Shown piece after piece: positions 23,813 through 31,775 of a stretch of DNA of 38,701 nt (position 1 is its first letter; every line of letters starts with the position of its first letter). The notes beneath the pieces were generated by a model. The model was not told where the DNA came from. It was given only the letters and a program-made list of their open reading frames with translations, and made no database searches. A program made the position numbers and the translations under genes. This stretch comes from Dehalococcoidia bacterium. GTDB lineage: Bacteria; Chloroflexota; Dehalococcoidia; Dehalococcoidales; RBG-16-60-22. The stretch spans positions 1 to 38,701 of the forward strand of contig DUFB01000085.1 in NCBI GenBank assembly GCA_011192005.1, read 5' to 3'.

Positions 23813-24610
23813 GTGGAATCCATGAATTTCGACTCAATAGCGTCCGTTTATGACGATACTCGTGTCTACGATGAGGACTGCTTCAATGCGGTTCTGGACT
23901 TCATCACGGCACGGTTCCCGCCATCGAGCTACAGGAAGCTCTTTGAACCGGGTATCGGTACGGGACGGATTGCCATCCCCTTCGCGGCAAGGGGGTATGA
24001 TGTTACCGGCGTGGATATCTCCGATGAGATGTTGAATGTACTTTCCGGGAAACTCCGGAAAAACCCGGTCCCGCGGGTAACGTTTCAAAAAGCGGATGCC
24101 ACCCACCTGCCCTTCGCCGATGGTGTTTTCGATATCGCTGTGGCCGTCCATGTTTTACATCTTATACGCGACTGGAAAAAGGCTATGGAAGAAGTCTTTC
24201 GAGTACTCCGCCCGGATGGACCTATCGTCTTTCTCTATACCGGTACCGGTTCTGAAATACCCGATATCAAGGTCAGGTATCGCGAGCTCTGCGCCGAAAG
24301 AGGGTATTCTGCCAGTCATATCGGCATGAAAACCGCGGCTGAGCTTGATGATTATGTTACCGGCATCGGGCGCCGCATCGAAAGGCTCCAGGACCGCTGG
24401 CGTTGGAAGATACGCCTAGGGATAGATAAAACACTGGCACATATGAAATCACATTATTATTCGTTCACCAACCTGGCGCCCGAAGATGTGCACTTGCAGG
24501 TACTGAAGACAATCGAGCACGAATTGACCGAACGGTACGGAAACCTCGACGTAGAGGTGGATGTTTCCATTCAGATAAATCTGGCTCTCGTTTTACCTGC
24601 CAGGGGGTAA
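23813..24610 (+). CDS. SAM-dependent methyltransferase (Methyltransf_11/25)
   Basis: 265 residues with a class I SAM fold: motif I LFEPGIGTGRIAIPFAARG near residue 44, VTGVDISDEML as motif post-I, and KADATHLPFADGVFDIAVAV (near 93) as motif II. The C-terminal half is a helical acceptor domain with no recognisable specificity. The start is GTG 23813 (or ATG 23822), immediately downstream of TATAAT, which suggests a leaderless message. It stands alone between the mutase operon and rubrerythrin. The substrate is unknown. Confidence 0.85.
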   Translation: MESMNFDSIASVYDDTRVYDEDCFNAVLDFITARFPPSSYRKLFEPGIGTGRIAIPFAARGYDVTGVDISDEMLNVLSGKLRKNPVPRVTFQKADATHLPFADGVFDIAVAVHVLHLIRDWKKAMEEVFRVLRPDGPIVFLYTGTGSEIPDIKVRYRELCAERGYSASHIGMKTAAELDDYVTGIGRRIERLQDRWRWKIRLGIDKTLAHMKSHYYSFTNLAPEDVHLQVLKTIEHELTERYGNLDVEVDVSIQINLALVLPARG

Positions 24611-24631
24611 TGCCTTTCGGGAACGTTACTT

Positions 24632-24660
24632 TTGTCACTGAAAATTTGCATGATTATGCT
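24632..24660 (+). promoter_or_regulatory. Promoter of the rubrerythrin gene
   Basis: TTGTCA (24632-24637; five of six), 17 bases, TATGCT (24655-24660; four of six), about 52 bases before the ATG at 24712. Confidence 0.5.
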
Positions 24661-24711
24661 ATTATTACCAATGGACACAAATAAAAACGGATAGATGTAA
24701 GGAGGATAATT

Positions 24712-25215
24712 ATGACTGATACCAAAGCGAATCTCGAGGAGGCTTTTGCCGGAGAGAGCCAGGCAAACCGCAAGTATCTCTTCTTCTCTGAAAAGGCCGA
24801 TGAAGCGGGAAATAAACAGTTAGCTCGCCTGTTCCGGGCAGCAGCCGAGGCAGAAACCGTCCACGCCCGAAATCACCTGAGAGTGCTCGGGGAAATAAAG
24901 TCGGATAAAGAGAACCTCCAGGCTGCCGTCGGTGGTGAGAACTATGAGTTCACCGAGATGTATCCCGGTTTCATCGAGCAGGCTAAAGCCGAAGGCAATC
25001 AGAAAGCCGAAAACAGCTTCGACCTCGCCAATAAAGTAGAGAAGATACATCACAAGCTCTTCCAGGCAGCCCTGAAAGACCTCGAGGCGGGTAAAAAGGC
25101 AAAAGAAGCACCTTATTACGTTTGTCAGGTCTGCGGTAATACGGTGGAGGGTGAAGCTCCGGAGAGGTGCCCCGTATGCGGCGCGCCGAGAAGCAAATTT
25201 AAGAAAATAGACTGA
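24712..25215 (+). CDS. rbr: Rubrerythrin
   Basis: 167 residues. The N-terminal diiron four-helix bundle has the ligand Glu motifs EAFAGESQANRKY near residue 9 and EAETVHARNH near 45, with a further ENSFDLANKVEKIHH at about 103. The C-terminal rubredoxin-like domain binds one iron through CQVCG and CPVCG (about 140-160). It reduces hydrogen peroxide in anaerobes. AAGGAGG precedes the ATG. It is monocistronic with its own promoter and terminator, and supports an anaerobic host. Confidence 0.96.
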   Translation: MTDTKANLEEAFAGESQANRKYLFFSEKADEAGNKQLARLFRAAAEAETVHARNHLRVLGEIKSDKENLQAAVGGENYEFTEMYPGFIEQAKAEGNQKAENSFDLANKVEKIHHKLFQAALKDLEAGKKAKEAPYYVCQVCGNTVEGEAPERCPVCGAPRSKFKKID

Positions 25216-25246
25216 TACATTATAGAGATAACACACGTCAAAGAGG

Positions 25247-25280
25247 AGCCCTGGTAAATATCAGGGCTTTTTCTTTTTTA
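25247..25280 (+). terminator. Intrinsic terminator of the rubrerythrin gene
   Basis: The stem AGCCCTG / CAGGGCT (25247-25253 and 25262-25268) is followed by TTTTCTTTTTT, 31 bases after the stop. Confidence 0.88.
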
Positions 25281-25313
25281 GCCCCTGGCCAAATATAACG
25301 AGAATTCAGATAC

Positions 25314-25376
25314 TCACCTGGCGGACATCCGTCCGGTAGGGTGATATTTGACTATTGTATTAATATGCCATAGATT
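25314..25376 (+). promoter_or_regulatory. Promoter and upstream dyad of the aldolase operon
   Basis: TTGACT (25348-25353), 17 bases, TAGATT (25371-25376). Immediately upstream an interrupted inverted repeat (TCACC/GGTGA outside, CGGAC/GTCCG inside; 25314-25344) could bind a regulator. Confidence 0.45.
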
Positions 25377-25420
25377 ATTATGGATACGGTGATATACACT
25401 CGAAAGGAGGACGGCTGATT

Positions 25421-26209
25421 ATGGAATGGGGAATGGCTAATCGATTGGCACAGTTGATTCAGAGCGATGGAAAGTGTCTTTTTATGCCAATAGACCACGG
25501 ATATTTTCAGGGCCCCACCAGGAAACTGGAAGAACCGGGGAAAACCCTGGAACCGATAATGCCTTACGCCGATGCTGTATTCGTCACCCGGGGCGTGTTG
25601 CGTTCGGCGATAAGCCCCGCCAATTCTAAACCGATTATTCTTAGGGTATCCGGTGGTACCAGCATGGTCGGGGCCGACCTCGCCAACGAGGGTATAACCA
25701 CGGATATCGAGGATGTTATCAGGCTGAATGCCATGGCGATGGGCCTTTCTATCTTCGTCGGCACTGATTATGAAAAAGAATCACTTCTGAACCTTTCCAG
25801 GCTGGTAAATGAGGGTGAGAAGTACGACATCCCGGTAATGGCGGTAACCGCCGTAGGTAAGGAACTGGAGAAGAGGGATGCCCGCTATCTGGCACTATGC
25901 TGCCGTATCGCCGCCGAACTGGGTGCTAGGATTGTCAAGACCTACTGGTGCGAGGGATTTGAAAAAGTAGTGAAAGGATGTCCCGTACCGGTGGTGATGG
26001 CGGGCGGACCGCGTACGGAGACCGAGCTGGAGGTTTTCGAGTTTGTTCATGATGGTATGCAGAAAGGCGCCATCGGTGTTAACCTGGGAAGGAACATCTG
26101 GCAGAACGAGTATCCGGTAGCTGCCATCAGGGCGATCCGTGCTATCGTCCATGATAATGCTACCCCGAAGCAGGCGCAGGAGATATACGATACAGTTAAG
26201 AATGAATAG
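25421..26209 (+). CDS. LsrF-like class I aldolase family protein
   Basis: 262 residues of the DeoC/LsrF TIM-barrel group. Close matches to LsrF as I recall it are MPIDHGYFQGPT near residue 22, VTRGVLRS near 52, and IVKTYWCEGFEKVVKGCPVP near 170, whose Lys fits the Schiff-base position. VMAGGPRTETE and GVNLGRNIWQ follow. Relatives include LsrF (phospho-AI-2 thiolase) and the archaeal aldolase/ADH-synthase family. No other lsr genes are near, so AI-2 processing should not be assumed. AGGAGG lies 10 bases before the ATG. It is followed by a zinc alcohol dehydrogenase. Confidence 0.85.
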   Translation: MEWGMANRLAQLIQSDGKCLFMPIDHGYFQGPTRKLEEPGKTLEPIMPYADAVFVTRGVLRSAISPANSKPIILRVSGGTSMVGADLANEGITTDIEDVIRLNAMAMGLSIFVGTDYEKESLLNLSRLVNEGEKYDIPVMAVTAVGKELEKRDARYLALCCRIAAELGARIVKTYWCEGFEKVVKGCPVPVVMAGGPRTETELEVFEFVHDGMQKGAIGVNLGRNIWQNEYPVAAIRAIRAIVHDNATPKQAQEIYDTVKNE

Positions 26210-26225
26210 AGCCACAGAGAAGAGG

Positions 26226-27260
26226 ATGCGTGTCGCCAGCTGGTATAGTAACCGCGATGTGCGGATTGAGGAGATGCCCGTACCGGACATCGGGCCCGAT
26301 GAGCTGCTGATGAAGGTGATGGCATGCGGTATCTGCGGCAGTGACGTGATGGAGTGGTACCGTCTCGACAGAGCGCCGCTGGTGCTGGGACATGAAATAG
26401 CCGGAGAGGTAGTTGAGGTAGGGGAGAGTGTTGATAAGTATAAAGTCGGCGACCGCATCGCCATTGCCCACCACGTGCCCTGTAATACCTGCCATTATTG
26501 CCTAAGTGGGAATCCCACCGTTTGCGAAACATTACGCACCACCAATATCGACCCGGGTGGTTTCGCAGAATACGTCCGTGTCCCGGCGATAAACGTCGAC
26601 CGTGGGGTATTTGCCCTTCCGGATGATTTATCGTATGAAGATGCGACTTTTATCGAGCCACTGGCCTGTGTCTTGCGGGGGCAGAGACGGGCGAACCTGA
26701 AACCGGGCCAGAGCGTGCTGGTCATCGGCAGCGGTATCTCCGGTTTGCTTCACATCAAACTGGCGAAAGCTCTTGGTTCGGGTCGGATTACCGCTACGGA
26801 TGTCAGTGACTTCCGTCTTGAAGCAGCCAGGCGGTTCGGGGCTGATATTACCTTTCATGCCGATGAATACTCGCCGGATAAACTGCGGGGGAAAAACGAT
26901 AGTTACCTTGCTGACCTGGTGATTGTATGCACGGGGGCTATATCTGCGGTTCAGCAGGCGTTATCATCGGTCGAACGCGGTGGCACTATACTCTTATTTG
27001 CTCCTGCCGACCCCGGCGCCGCCGTTCCTCTATCCATAAATACCCTTTTCTGGAGAACTGACATCACGCTAACCACGTCATATGCAGGCAGCCCCGCCGA
27101 CTACATGACAGCTCTCGAGCTTCTTCATAGTCGTCGCGTGCCTGTTTCCGATATGATTACTCACAGGCTCAAGCTGGAGGAGACGGGGCAGGGTTTTCGC
27201 ATGGTAGCCGCTGCCGGTGATTCCATCAAGGTAATTGTCAGGCCCCACGGAGATAGTTGA
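26226..27260 (+). CDS. Zinc-dependent alcohol dehydrogenase
   Basis: 344 residues of the medium-chain dehydrogenase family. Catalytic zinc ligands are in GICGSD and LGHEIAGEVVEVGE (near residue 58), and structural zinc is in PCNTCHYCLSGNPTVC, with four cysteines near 82-97. The Rossmann motif VIGSGISGLLHIKLAKALG lies near 165. It is closest to sorbitol or threonine dehydrogenase types. The ATG at 26226 has only AGAGG directly before it. The ATG at 26202 overlaps the aldolase end by eight bases and would add eight residues, so the start is uncertain. Co-transcription with the LsrF-like gene suggests the two act on one sugar-like or keto substrate. Confidence 0.88.
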   Translation: MRVASWYSNRDVRIEEMPVPDIGPDELLMKVMACGICGSDVMEWYRLDRAPLVLGHEIAGEVVEVGESVDKYKVGDRIAIAHHVPCNTCHYCLSGNPTVCETLRTTNIDPGGFAEYVRVPAINVDRGVFALPDDLSYEDATFIEPLACVLRGQRRANLKPGQSVLVIGSGISGLLHIKLAKALGSGRITATDVSDFRLEAARRFGADITFHADEYSPDKLRGKNDSYLADLVIVCTGAISAVQQALSSVERGGTILLFAPADPGAAVPLSINTLFWRTDITLTTSYAGSPADYMTALELLHSRRVPVSDMITHRLKLEETGQGFRMVAAAGDSIKVIVRPHGDS

Positions 27261-27277
27261 ACTTTAACTTTTAAAAT

Positions 27278-27306
27278 TTGACAACAGCTCCGGCGTTTGT
27301 TAGATT
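27278..27306 (+). promoter_or_regulatory. Promoter ahead of the PRC-barrel-like gene
   Basis: A perfect TTGACA (27278-27283), 17 bases, then TAGATT (27301-27306). The predicted start near 27313 is at the edge of a terminator hairpin. Confidence 0.55.
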
Positions 27307-27313
27307 AGAGTAT

Positions 27314-27344
27314 AAAGGCTGGGTGATAACTCCAGCTTTTTTTC
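27314..27344 (+). terminator. Terminator-like hairpin between promoter and gene (possible attenuator)
   Basis: GCTGG (27318-27322) and CCAGC (27332-27336) form a stem extended by A-U and G-U pairs, followed by seven T ending at 27343. It lies downstream of the 27278-27306 promoter and upstream of the gene at 27383. It could attenuate that gene, release a short RNA or simply end the alcohol dehydrogenase transcript. Confidence 0.6.
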
Positions 27345-27382
27345 ATAGGTATGTGATGTAATATTAAGTCAGGTTGTGAACG

Positions 27383-27604
27383 ATGGATATTGAATACGGC
27401 GCGCTGGTAACAGATAAAAACGGGAAGATTCTCGGAGATGTCAACTACGTTATTATGGACAGCTGGTCGGGCGAGCCGCGGAAATATATGGTGCGCAGAG
27501 AAGAGGAAGATGACGCCGTTTTCTTCACTCCCAAACAGGTAGCCGAGGTTACTGAAAAAGGGGTAAAATTGAATATCGCGATTGATGAGATGGAACAGAC
27601 CTAG
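27383..27604 (+). CDS. PRC-barrel-like small protein
   Basis: 73 residues. YGALVTDKNGKILGDVNYVI, then a charged middle PRKYMVRREEEDDAVFFTPKQV ending in GVKLNI, fits a PRC-barrel beta fold like those in PRC/DUF2171 proteins. Those domains bind RNA, protein or small ligands; the role here is unknown. The start signal is weak (AGG eleven bases before the ATG). It lies 30 bases upstream of a zinc-ribbon gene and is likely co-transcribed with it. Confidence 0.65.
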   Translation: MDIEYGALVTDKNGKILGDVNYVIMDSWSGEPRKYMVRREEEDDAVFFTPKQVAEVTEKGVKLNIAIDEMEQT

Positions 27605-27633
27605 CGTTCCGAAATTACCGGGGAGGCAGAATT

Positions 27634-27852
27634 ATGATAGAAATAAAGTGTCCTGAGTGCGAATCTATCGGGAAGATGTCTCTGGCACAGACCATGTACG
27701 AAGGACCGTATCGCTGCTGGAAATGCCGCAGTCTTTATTTAATCGTCCTGGCCAATAATAAACTGCAATCCTGCAAACCACTGAGCGAAGAGGAGCTTGA
27801 GGCCTGGCAGGAGTTAAATAAGATGTCCCGGCGAGATTCCGGAGACGACTAG
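27634..27852 (+). CDS. Small zinc-ribbon protein
   Basis: 72 residues. IKCPECESIGK at the N terminus and YRCWKCRSLY near residue 26 form a four-cysteine zinc ribbon, followed by an acidic helix SEEELEAWQELNK. GGGGAGG precedes the ATG. Such proteins may act as transcription or RNA adaptors; the function is unknown. The 146 bases after it hold only the hpt promoter. Confidence 0.7.
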   Translation: MIEIKCPECESIGKMSLAQTMYEGPYRCWKCRSLYLIVLANNKLQSCKPLSEEELEAWQELNKMSRRDSGDD

Positions 27853-27958
27853 CTCCGCGAAGTATTATGAAAATCTTCCTGTCCCGGGTCAGTTGTATTC
27901 CATCGTCCGATAAATCTCAATATTAATCACATCACAACCCAGATTCCTTCCCTTCCTG

Positions 27959-27987
27959 TAGACATGAGCAGTATCAAAGACTATAAT
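27959..27987 (+). promoter_or_regulatory. Promoter of the purine-salvage operon
   Basis: TAGACA (27959-27964; five of six), 17 bases, perfect TATAAT (27982-27987). The predicted start near 27994 leaves five or fewer bases before the ATG at 27999, so the message is close to leaderless. Confidence 0.65.
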
Positions 27988-27998
27988 TTCATTTAGAT

Positions 27999-28526
27999 AT
28001 GAGTTCTCATCCAGAACGGCACACTCTTTTTACTAGGGAGCAGATAGAATCTGCTGTAAACCGTCTGGCAGCGGAAATTACCCGTGATTATCGTGATAAA
28101 AACCCGGTTCTCATTGGCATTTTGAAAGGGGTTTTTATTTTCATGGCCGACCTTGTCCGCAGTATGAATTTTCCGCTGGAAGTGGATTTCATTCGCCTGT
28201 CCAGCTACGGCAGCGGAAAGCAGACCTCCGGCAGAGTTAAGATAGTGCAGGAATTAAGCTGTCAGGTTAGAGACAGGCATGTGCTGGTCGTCGAGGATAT
28301 TATCGATACCGGTATTACCGTGTCCTTCCTTTTAGACTATCTCGAGGAGAAAAACCCTGCCTCGCTGAAACTATGCGCCCTGCTGGACAAGCCGTCCCGC
28401 CGGAGAAAGCCGGTAAAGATAGATTACCTTGGCCTGACCGTCCCCGATAAGTTCCTGGTCGGTTACGGCCTGGACTGCGACGAGCAATACCGCAATCTTC
28501 CCGATATCTTTTATCTGGAGGAATGA
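27999..28526 (+). CDS. hpt: Hypoxanthine phosphoribosyltransferase
   Basis: 175 residues. It makes IMP or GMP from hypoxanthine or guanine and PRPP. Motifs: LIGILKGVFIFMADLVR near residue 38, DFIRLSSYG near 63, and the PRPP loop HVLVVEDIIDTGITVS near 92. Also present are the base-binding LLDKPSRRRKPVKIDYLG (about 128) and VGYGLDCDEQYRNLPDI at the end. There is no Shine-Dalgarno sequence, in keeping with the near-leaderless promoter. Its stop overlaps the adenine deaminase start by four bases (ATGA). Confidence 0.95.
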   Translation: MSSHPERHTLFTREQIESAVNRLAAEITRDYRDKNPVLIGILKGVFIFMADLVRSMNFPLEVDFIRLSSYGSGKQTSGRVKIVQELSCQVRDRHVLVVEDIIDTGITVSFLLDYLEEKNPASLKLCALLDKPSRRRKPVKIDYLGLTVPDKFLVGYGLDCDEQYRNLPDIFYLEE

Positions 28527-30232
28527 TTTTGACCGGTTTGAACTACTTGATTTCTGTTGCCAGAGGAGACTCTCCCGCCGACCTCATTCTGGCTAATGCC
28601 AGGATTATTAACACACTTAATGGAGAAGTCGAGGAGGGAAATGTCGCTATCTATCAGGGCAGGATAGCCGGCGTGGGCGACTATAACCTCGCCAAAGAGG
28701 TAATAGACCTCAATGATCGCTACCTGGCACCGGGATTCATCAACGGGCACACTCACCTGGAAAGCTCCATGCTGGATGTTGGCCAGTACGCCCGGGCGGT
28801 GGTGCCGCACGGTACGTCGGCCCTGGTCACCGACCTTCACGAAATCGCCAACGTCTGCGGGCTGGAAGGTATCAAGTACGTACTGGACTGCGCACGGCGG
28901 TTGCCTTTTGATATGTTTTTAATGGCTCCTTCCTGTGTACCGGCCACCCATCTGGAAACATCCGGCCATATCATCACCCCTGATGATATTCGAAAAATGC
29001 GACGCTGGCGGGAGTGTATCGGACTCGGTGAAATGATGAATTACCCCGGTGTTCTGGCGGGTGACGCCGGTGTTCTGAGCAAGATAACCGCGATGCGAAA
29101 CAGGGTAATTGACGGCCATGCCCCCGGTCTTACCGGTAAAGACCTCGGGGCATATATCGCCGCCGGTATGCGCTCCGACCATGAATCTGTCGCTCTGGAT
29201 GAGGCCCGCGAAAAGCTTCAAAGCGGTATGTTTGTCATGATAAGGGAGGGCTCCTCGGAGAAGAACCTGGAAGCGCTTCTCCCGCTGGTCGACGATAAGA
29301 CCTGGCCCCGGTGCTTTTTTGTGGTTGATGACCGCAATTGCACCGACCTGCTTTATGATGGAGATATCGATGCGGTCGTGCGTAAGGCGATAAAGCTGGG
29401 AATGGAACCGATAAGGGCGATTCAAATGGCTACCGTAAACACCGCCCGGTATTTTGGACTAGATAAACTCGGGGCGATTGCACCAGGTTATGACGCCAAC
29501 CTGATAGTGCTCGATAACCTGTATGAGTTAATAATCAATGAGGTCTTTTACCAGGGGCGGCTGGTGGCGCGGCGGAGCGAAGCAATTTTCGCATCGTTTC
29601 AAACTCACGGCAGCCGTTTGAGAAATACCCTGAAAATCGGGTCTATTTCCGAAGAGTCTTTTCGACTGAAAGCCAGCGGCGAGTATCAAAATGTTATCGA
29701 GGTGATACCCGACCAGATAATCACCCGTAAAAAATCAGTGAAAGTAAAAACCGTCGATGGATTGATTGTACCGGATGTGGAACGTGATATTTTGAAAGCA
29801 GTGGTCATCGAAAGGCACCGGGCGACAGGCAATGTGGGACTGGGGCTGATTACCGGCTTCGGCCTGAAGAAGGGAGCTCTGGCTTCTTCCATTGCCCATG
29901 ATTCTCACAATATCGTTGTCGTTGGTGCCAGTGATGGTGATATGATCGCTGCTGTTAAGGAGATTGAAAGGATGCAGGGTGGTCTGGTCGTGGCGGCGGA
30001 AGGTAAAGTACTGGCCAGCCTGGCCATGCCCATCGCCGGGTTGTTATCCGACCAACCACTGGAGGATGTGGTTGCTGGTCTGGAAAGACTTGAAAAAATA
30101 GCTGCCGACCTGGGGACGGTGTTACCGTCGCCTTTCGCTACTCTTTCATTTATCGCACTACCGGTGATCCCGGAAATCAGACTTACCGACCTTGGCCTTG
30201 TGGACGTAAACGAATTTAAACTGATAAAATAG
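28523..30232 (+). CDS. ade: Adenine deaminase
   Basis: 569 residues, the usual length for the Ade amidohydrolase type. It converts adenine to hypoxanthine, the substrate of the gene just upstream. The metal motif is PGFINGHTHLESSM near residue 70, followed by DLHEIANVCGLEG near 105, DGHAPGLTGKDLGAYIAAG (about 197) and RSDHES. MATVNTARYFGLDKLGAIAPG and GFGLKKGALASSIAHDSHN fit the C-terminal domain. ATGA overlap couples it to hpt. Together they form a two-step adenine salvage route. Confidence 0.95.
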   Translation: MILTGLNYLISVARGDSPADLILANARIINTLNGEVEEGNVAIYQGRIAGVGDYNLAKEVIDLNDRYLAPGFINGHTHLESSMLDVGQYARAVVPHGTSALVTDLHEIANVCGLEGIKYVLDCARRLPFDMFLMAPSCVPATHLETSGHIITPDDIRKMRRWRECIGLGEMMNYPGVLAGDAGVLSKITAMRNRVIDGHAPGLTGKDLGAYIAAGMRSDHESVALDEAREKLQSGMFVMIREGSSEKNLEALLPLVDDKTWPRCFFVVDDRNCTDLLYDGDIDAVVRKAIKLGMEPIRAIQMATVNTARYFGLDKLGAIAPGYDANLIVLDNLYELIINEVFYQGRLVARRSEAIFASFQTHGSRLRNTLKIGSISEESFRLKASGEYQNVIEVIPDQIITRKKSVKVKTVDGLIVPDVERDILKAVVIERHRATGNVGLGLITGFGLKKGALASSIAHDSHNIVVVGASDGDMIAAVKEIERMQGGLVVAAEGKVLASLAMPIAGLLSDQPLEDVVAGLERLEKIAADLGTVLPSPFATLSFIALPVIPEIRLTDLGLVDVNEFKLIK

Positions 30233-30265
30233 CACAGCAATACAAATACCCGGAAGGAGAATAAG

Positions 30266-30979
30266 ATGCATCTGCCTTCTACCACGCCCATCTTTGAAAA
30301 CCGGTATGACGCCGGACGTCAGCTGGCAAATAAGCTGGTTGAATATTACGGAAAACCTGTGGTTGTATTGGGTATTCCTAACGGCGGCGTCGCGGTAGCC
30401 CTCAGTGTAGCCCTGGCCCTCGATGTTGAACTCGACATGGTTATATCACGTAAGATTCCTCTTCCCCTCAGCCCCGAAGGTGGTTTTGGTTCGGTAACCG
30501 ATGATGGCACGATAATCTACAATGAGGATGTGGTGAAGAGCGCTGGTCTCAGTCAGCAGCAGATAAATTACCAGGTAAATCAGGTGAGAGCGGACATACG
30601 CAACAGAAGCCTGCTTTATCATAAAGACAGGCCACCGCTTACTGTAAGCGGACGGACGGTAATTATAGTGGATGATGGGCTGGCTTCAGGGTATACTATG
30701 AGGGCGGCTATAGAGTCGGTGCGGCTCCGTAAACCGGATAGAATAATCTCTGCCGTCCCGGTAGGCCCGGAGGCAGTTATCGAAGAATTGAAAAAAGTGG
30801 CGGATAAAGTGGTGACCTGTGCCGTGGGGACTTCGCCGCAGTTTTACCTTTCGGATTATTATAAATACTGGCATGATATTACCGACGATGAGGTACTTCA
30901 CTGCCTGCAGGAATGGCGGATGCGAAAGCTCGGTCCCAGGATTGACCTCACGGAGAAGAGGCAACTAGCCGAGTCCTGA
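30266..30979 (+). CDS. Phosphoribosyltransferase-domain protein
   Basis: 237 residues of the PRTase family resembling Rv0571c-type predicted transferases. The flexible N-terminal VVVLGIPNGGVAVALSVALA near residue 30 is followed by the PRPP motif TVIIVDDGLASGYTMRAAI near 132. GTSPQFYLSDYYKYWHDITD lies near 190. The acceptor is unknown; position after hpt and ade suggests purine or nucleoside metabolism. AAGGAGAATAAG precedes the ATG. It is the last gene before a convergent neighbour 24 bases away. Confidence 0.85.
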   Translation: MHLPSTTPIFENRYDAGRQLANKLVEYYGKPVVVLGIPNGGVAVALSVALALDVELDMVISRKIPLPLSPEGGFGSVTDDGTIIYNEDVVKSAGLSQQQINYQVNQVRADIRNRSLLYHKDRPPLTVSGRTVIIVDDGLASGYTMRAAIESVRLRKPDRIISAVPVGPEAVIEELKKVADKVVTCAVGTSPQFYLSDYYKYWHDITDDEVLHCLQEWRMRKLGPRIDLTEKRQLAES

Positions 30980-31003
30980 CGTTCAGCTTGAAAACTTAAT
31001 CGA

Positions 31004-31753
31004 TTATACCCCGGCCATGCCTCCGTCTACGTTGAGGACATGTCCGGTAATATATCTGGCCTCTTCGGAAGCCAGGAAAGCCACGGCTTCAGCCACGTCG
31101 CGCGGAGTTCCCAGGCTGTTTAGAGGAATACGTTTCAGCATCTCCTGCCGCTGGTCATCGTTGAGTTGTTCGGTCATTTTGGTCTGGATATAACCGGGGG
31201 CGATGGCGTTCACGGTTATACTGCGGGAACCTACTTCTTTGGCAATCGACCTGGTGAAGCCGATTATTCCTGCTTTGGCGGAAGCATAGTTTGCCTGCCC
31301 GGCATTACCCACCATACCAACGACACTGGCGATACTGATAATCCTCCCCGAACGTTGCTTGAGCATGTGTCGTATTACCGCCTTGGTACAGAGAAAAGCG
31401 CTTTTAAGGTCGATATCTAATACGGTATCCCATTCCTCTTCGGTCATCTTCATCAATAACTGGTCGCGGGTTACTCCGGCGTTATTAACCAGGATGTCGA
31501 TCTTACCGAACTCCCCGATGACGGTCTCGATGAGACGGTTGACATCTGCAGAGGAGCTGACATCAGCGGTAACGGCCAGGCTGCGTCTGTTGAGAGCTTT
31601 GATTTCTTTAACAACGCTTTCCAGGGATTCGGCGGCGACTTCGATATCATTGACAGCAACATCGGCACCGACCTCAGCCAGTTTCAGGGCGATTTCTCGC
31701 CCGATTCCCCGGGCACTGCCGGTAACGATGGCTACTTTATCGGTAAGGTCCAT
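31004..31753 (-). CDS. fabG: 3-oxoacyl-ACP reductase
   Basis: 249 residues; reduces 3-oxoacyl-ACP with NADPH in fatty acid synthesis. The cofactor loop is GSARGIGREIALKLAE near residue 12, and NNAGVTRD lies near 90. The catalytic Ser is in IASVVG near 140. YASAKAG gives the catalytic Tyr and Lys near 154, followed by APGYIQTKMTEQL and GHVLNVDGG. These are the features of true FabG rather than a general SDR. GGGAG precedes the ATG. It follows fabD by 22 bases in a minus-strand operon. Confidence 0.93.
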   Translation of the reverse strand: MDLTDKVAIVTGSARGIGREIALKLAEVGADVAVNDIEVAAESLESVVKEIKALNRRSLAVTADVSSSADVNRLIETVIGEFGKIDILVNNAGVTRDQLLMKMTEEEWDTVLDIDLKSAFLCTKAVIRHMLKQRSGRIISIASVVGMVGNAGQANYASAKAGIIGFTRSIAKEVGSRSITVNAIAPGYIQTKMTEQLNDDQRQEMLKRIPLNSLGTPRDVAEAVAFLASEEARYITGHVLNVDGGMAGV

Positions 31754-31775
31754 GATGCTGTTACTCCCGGACTCG

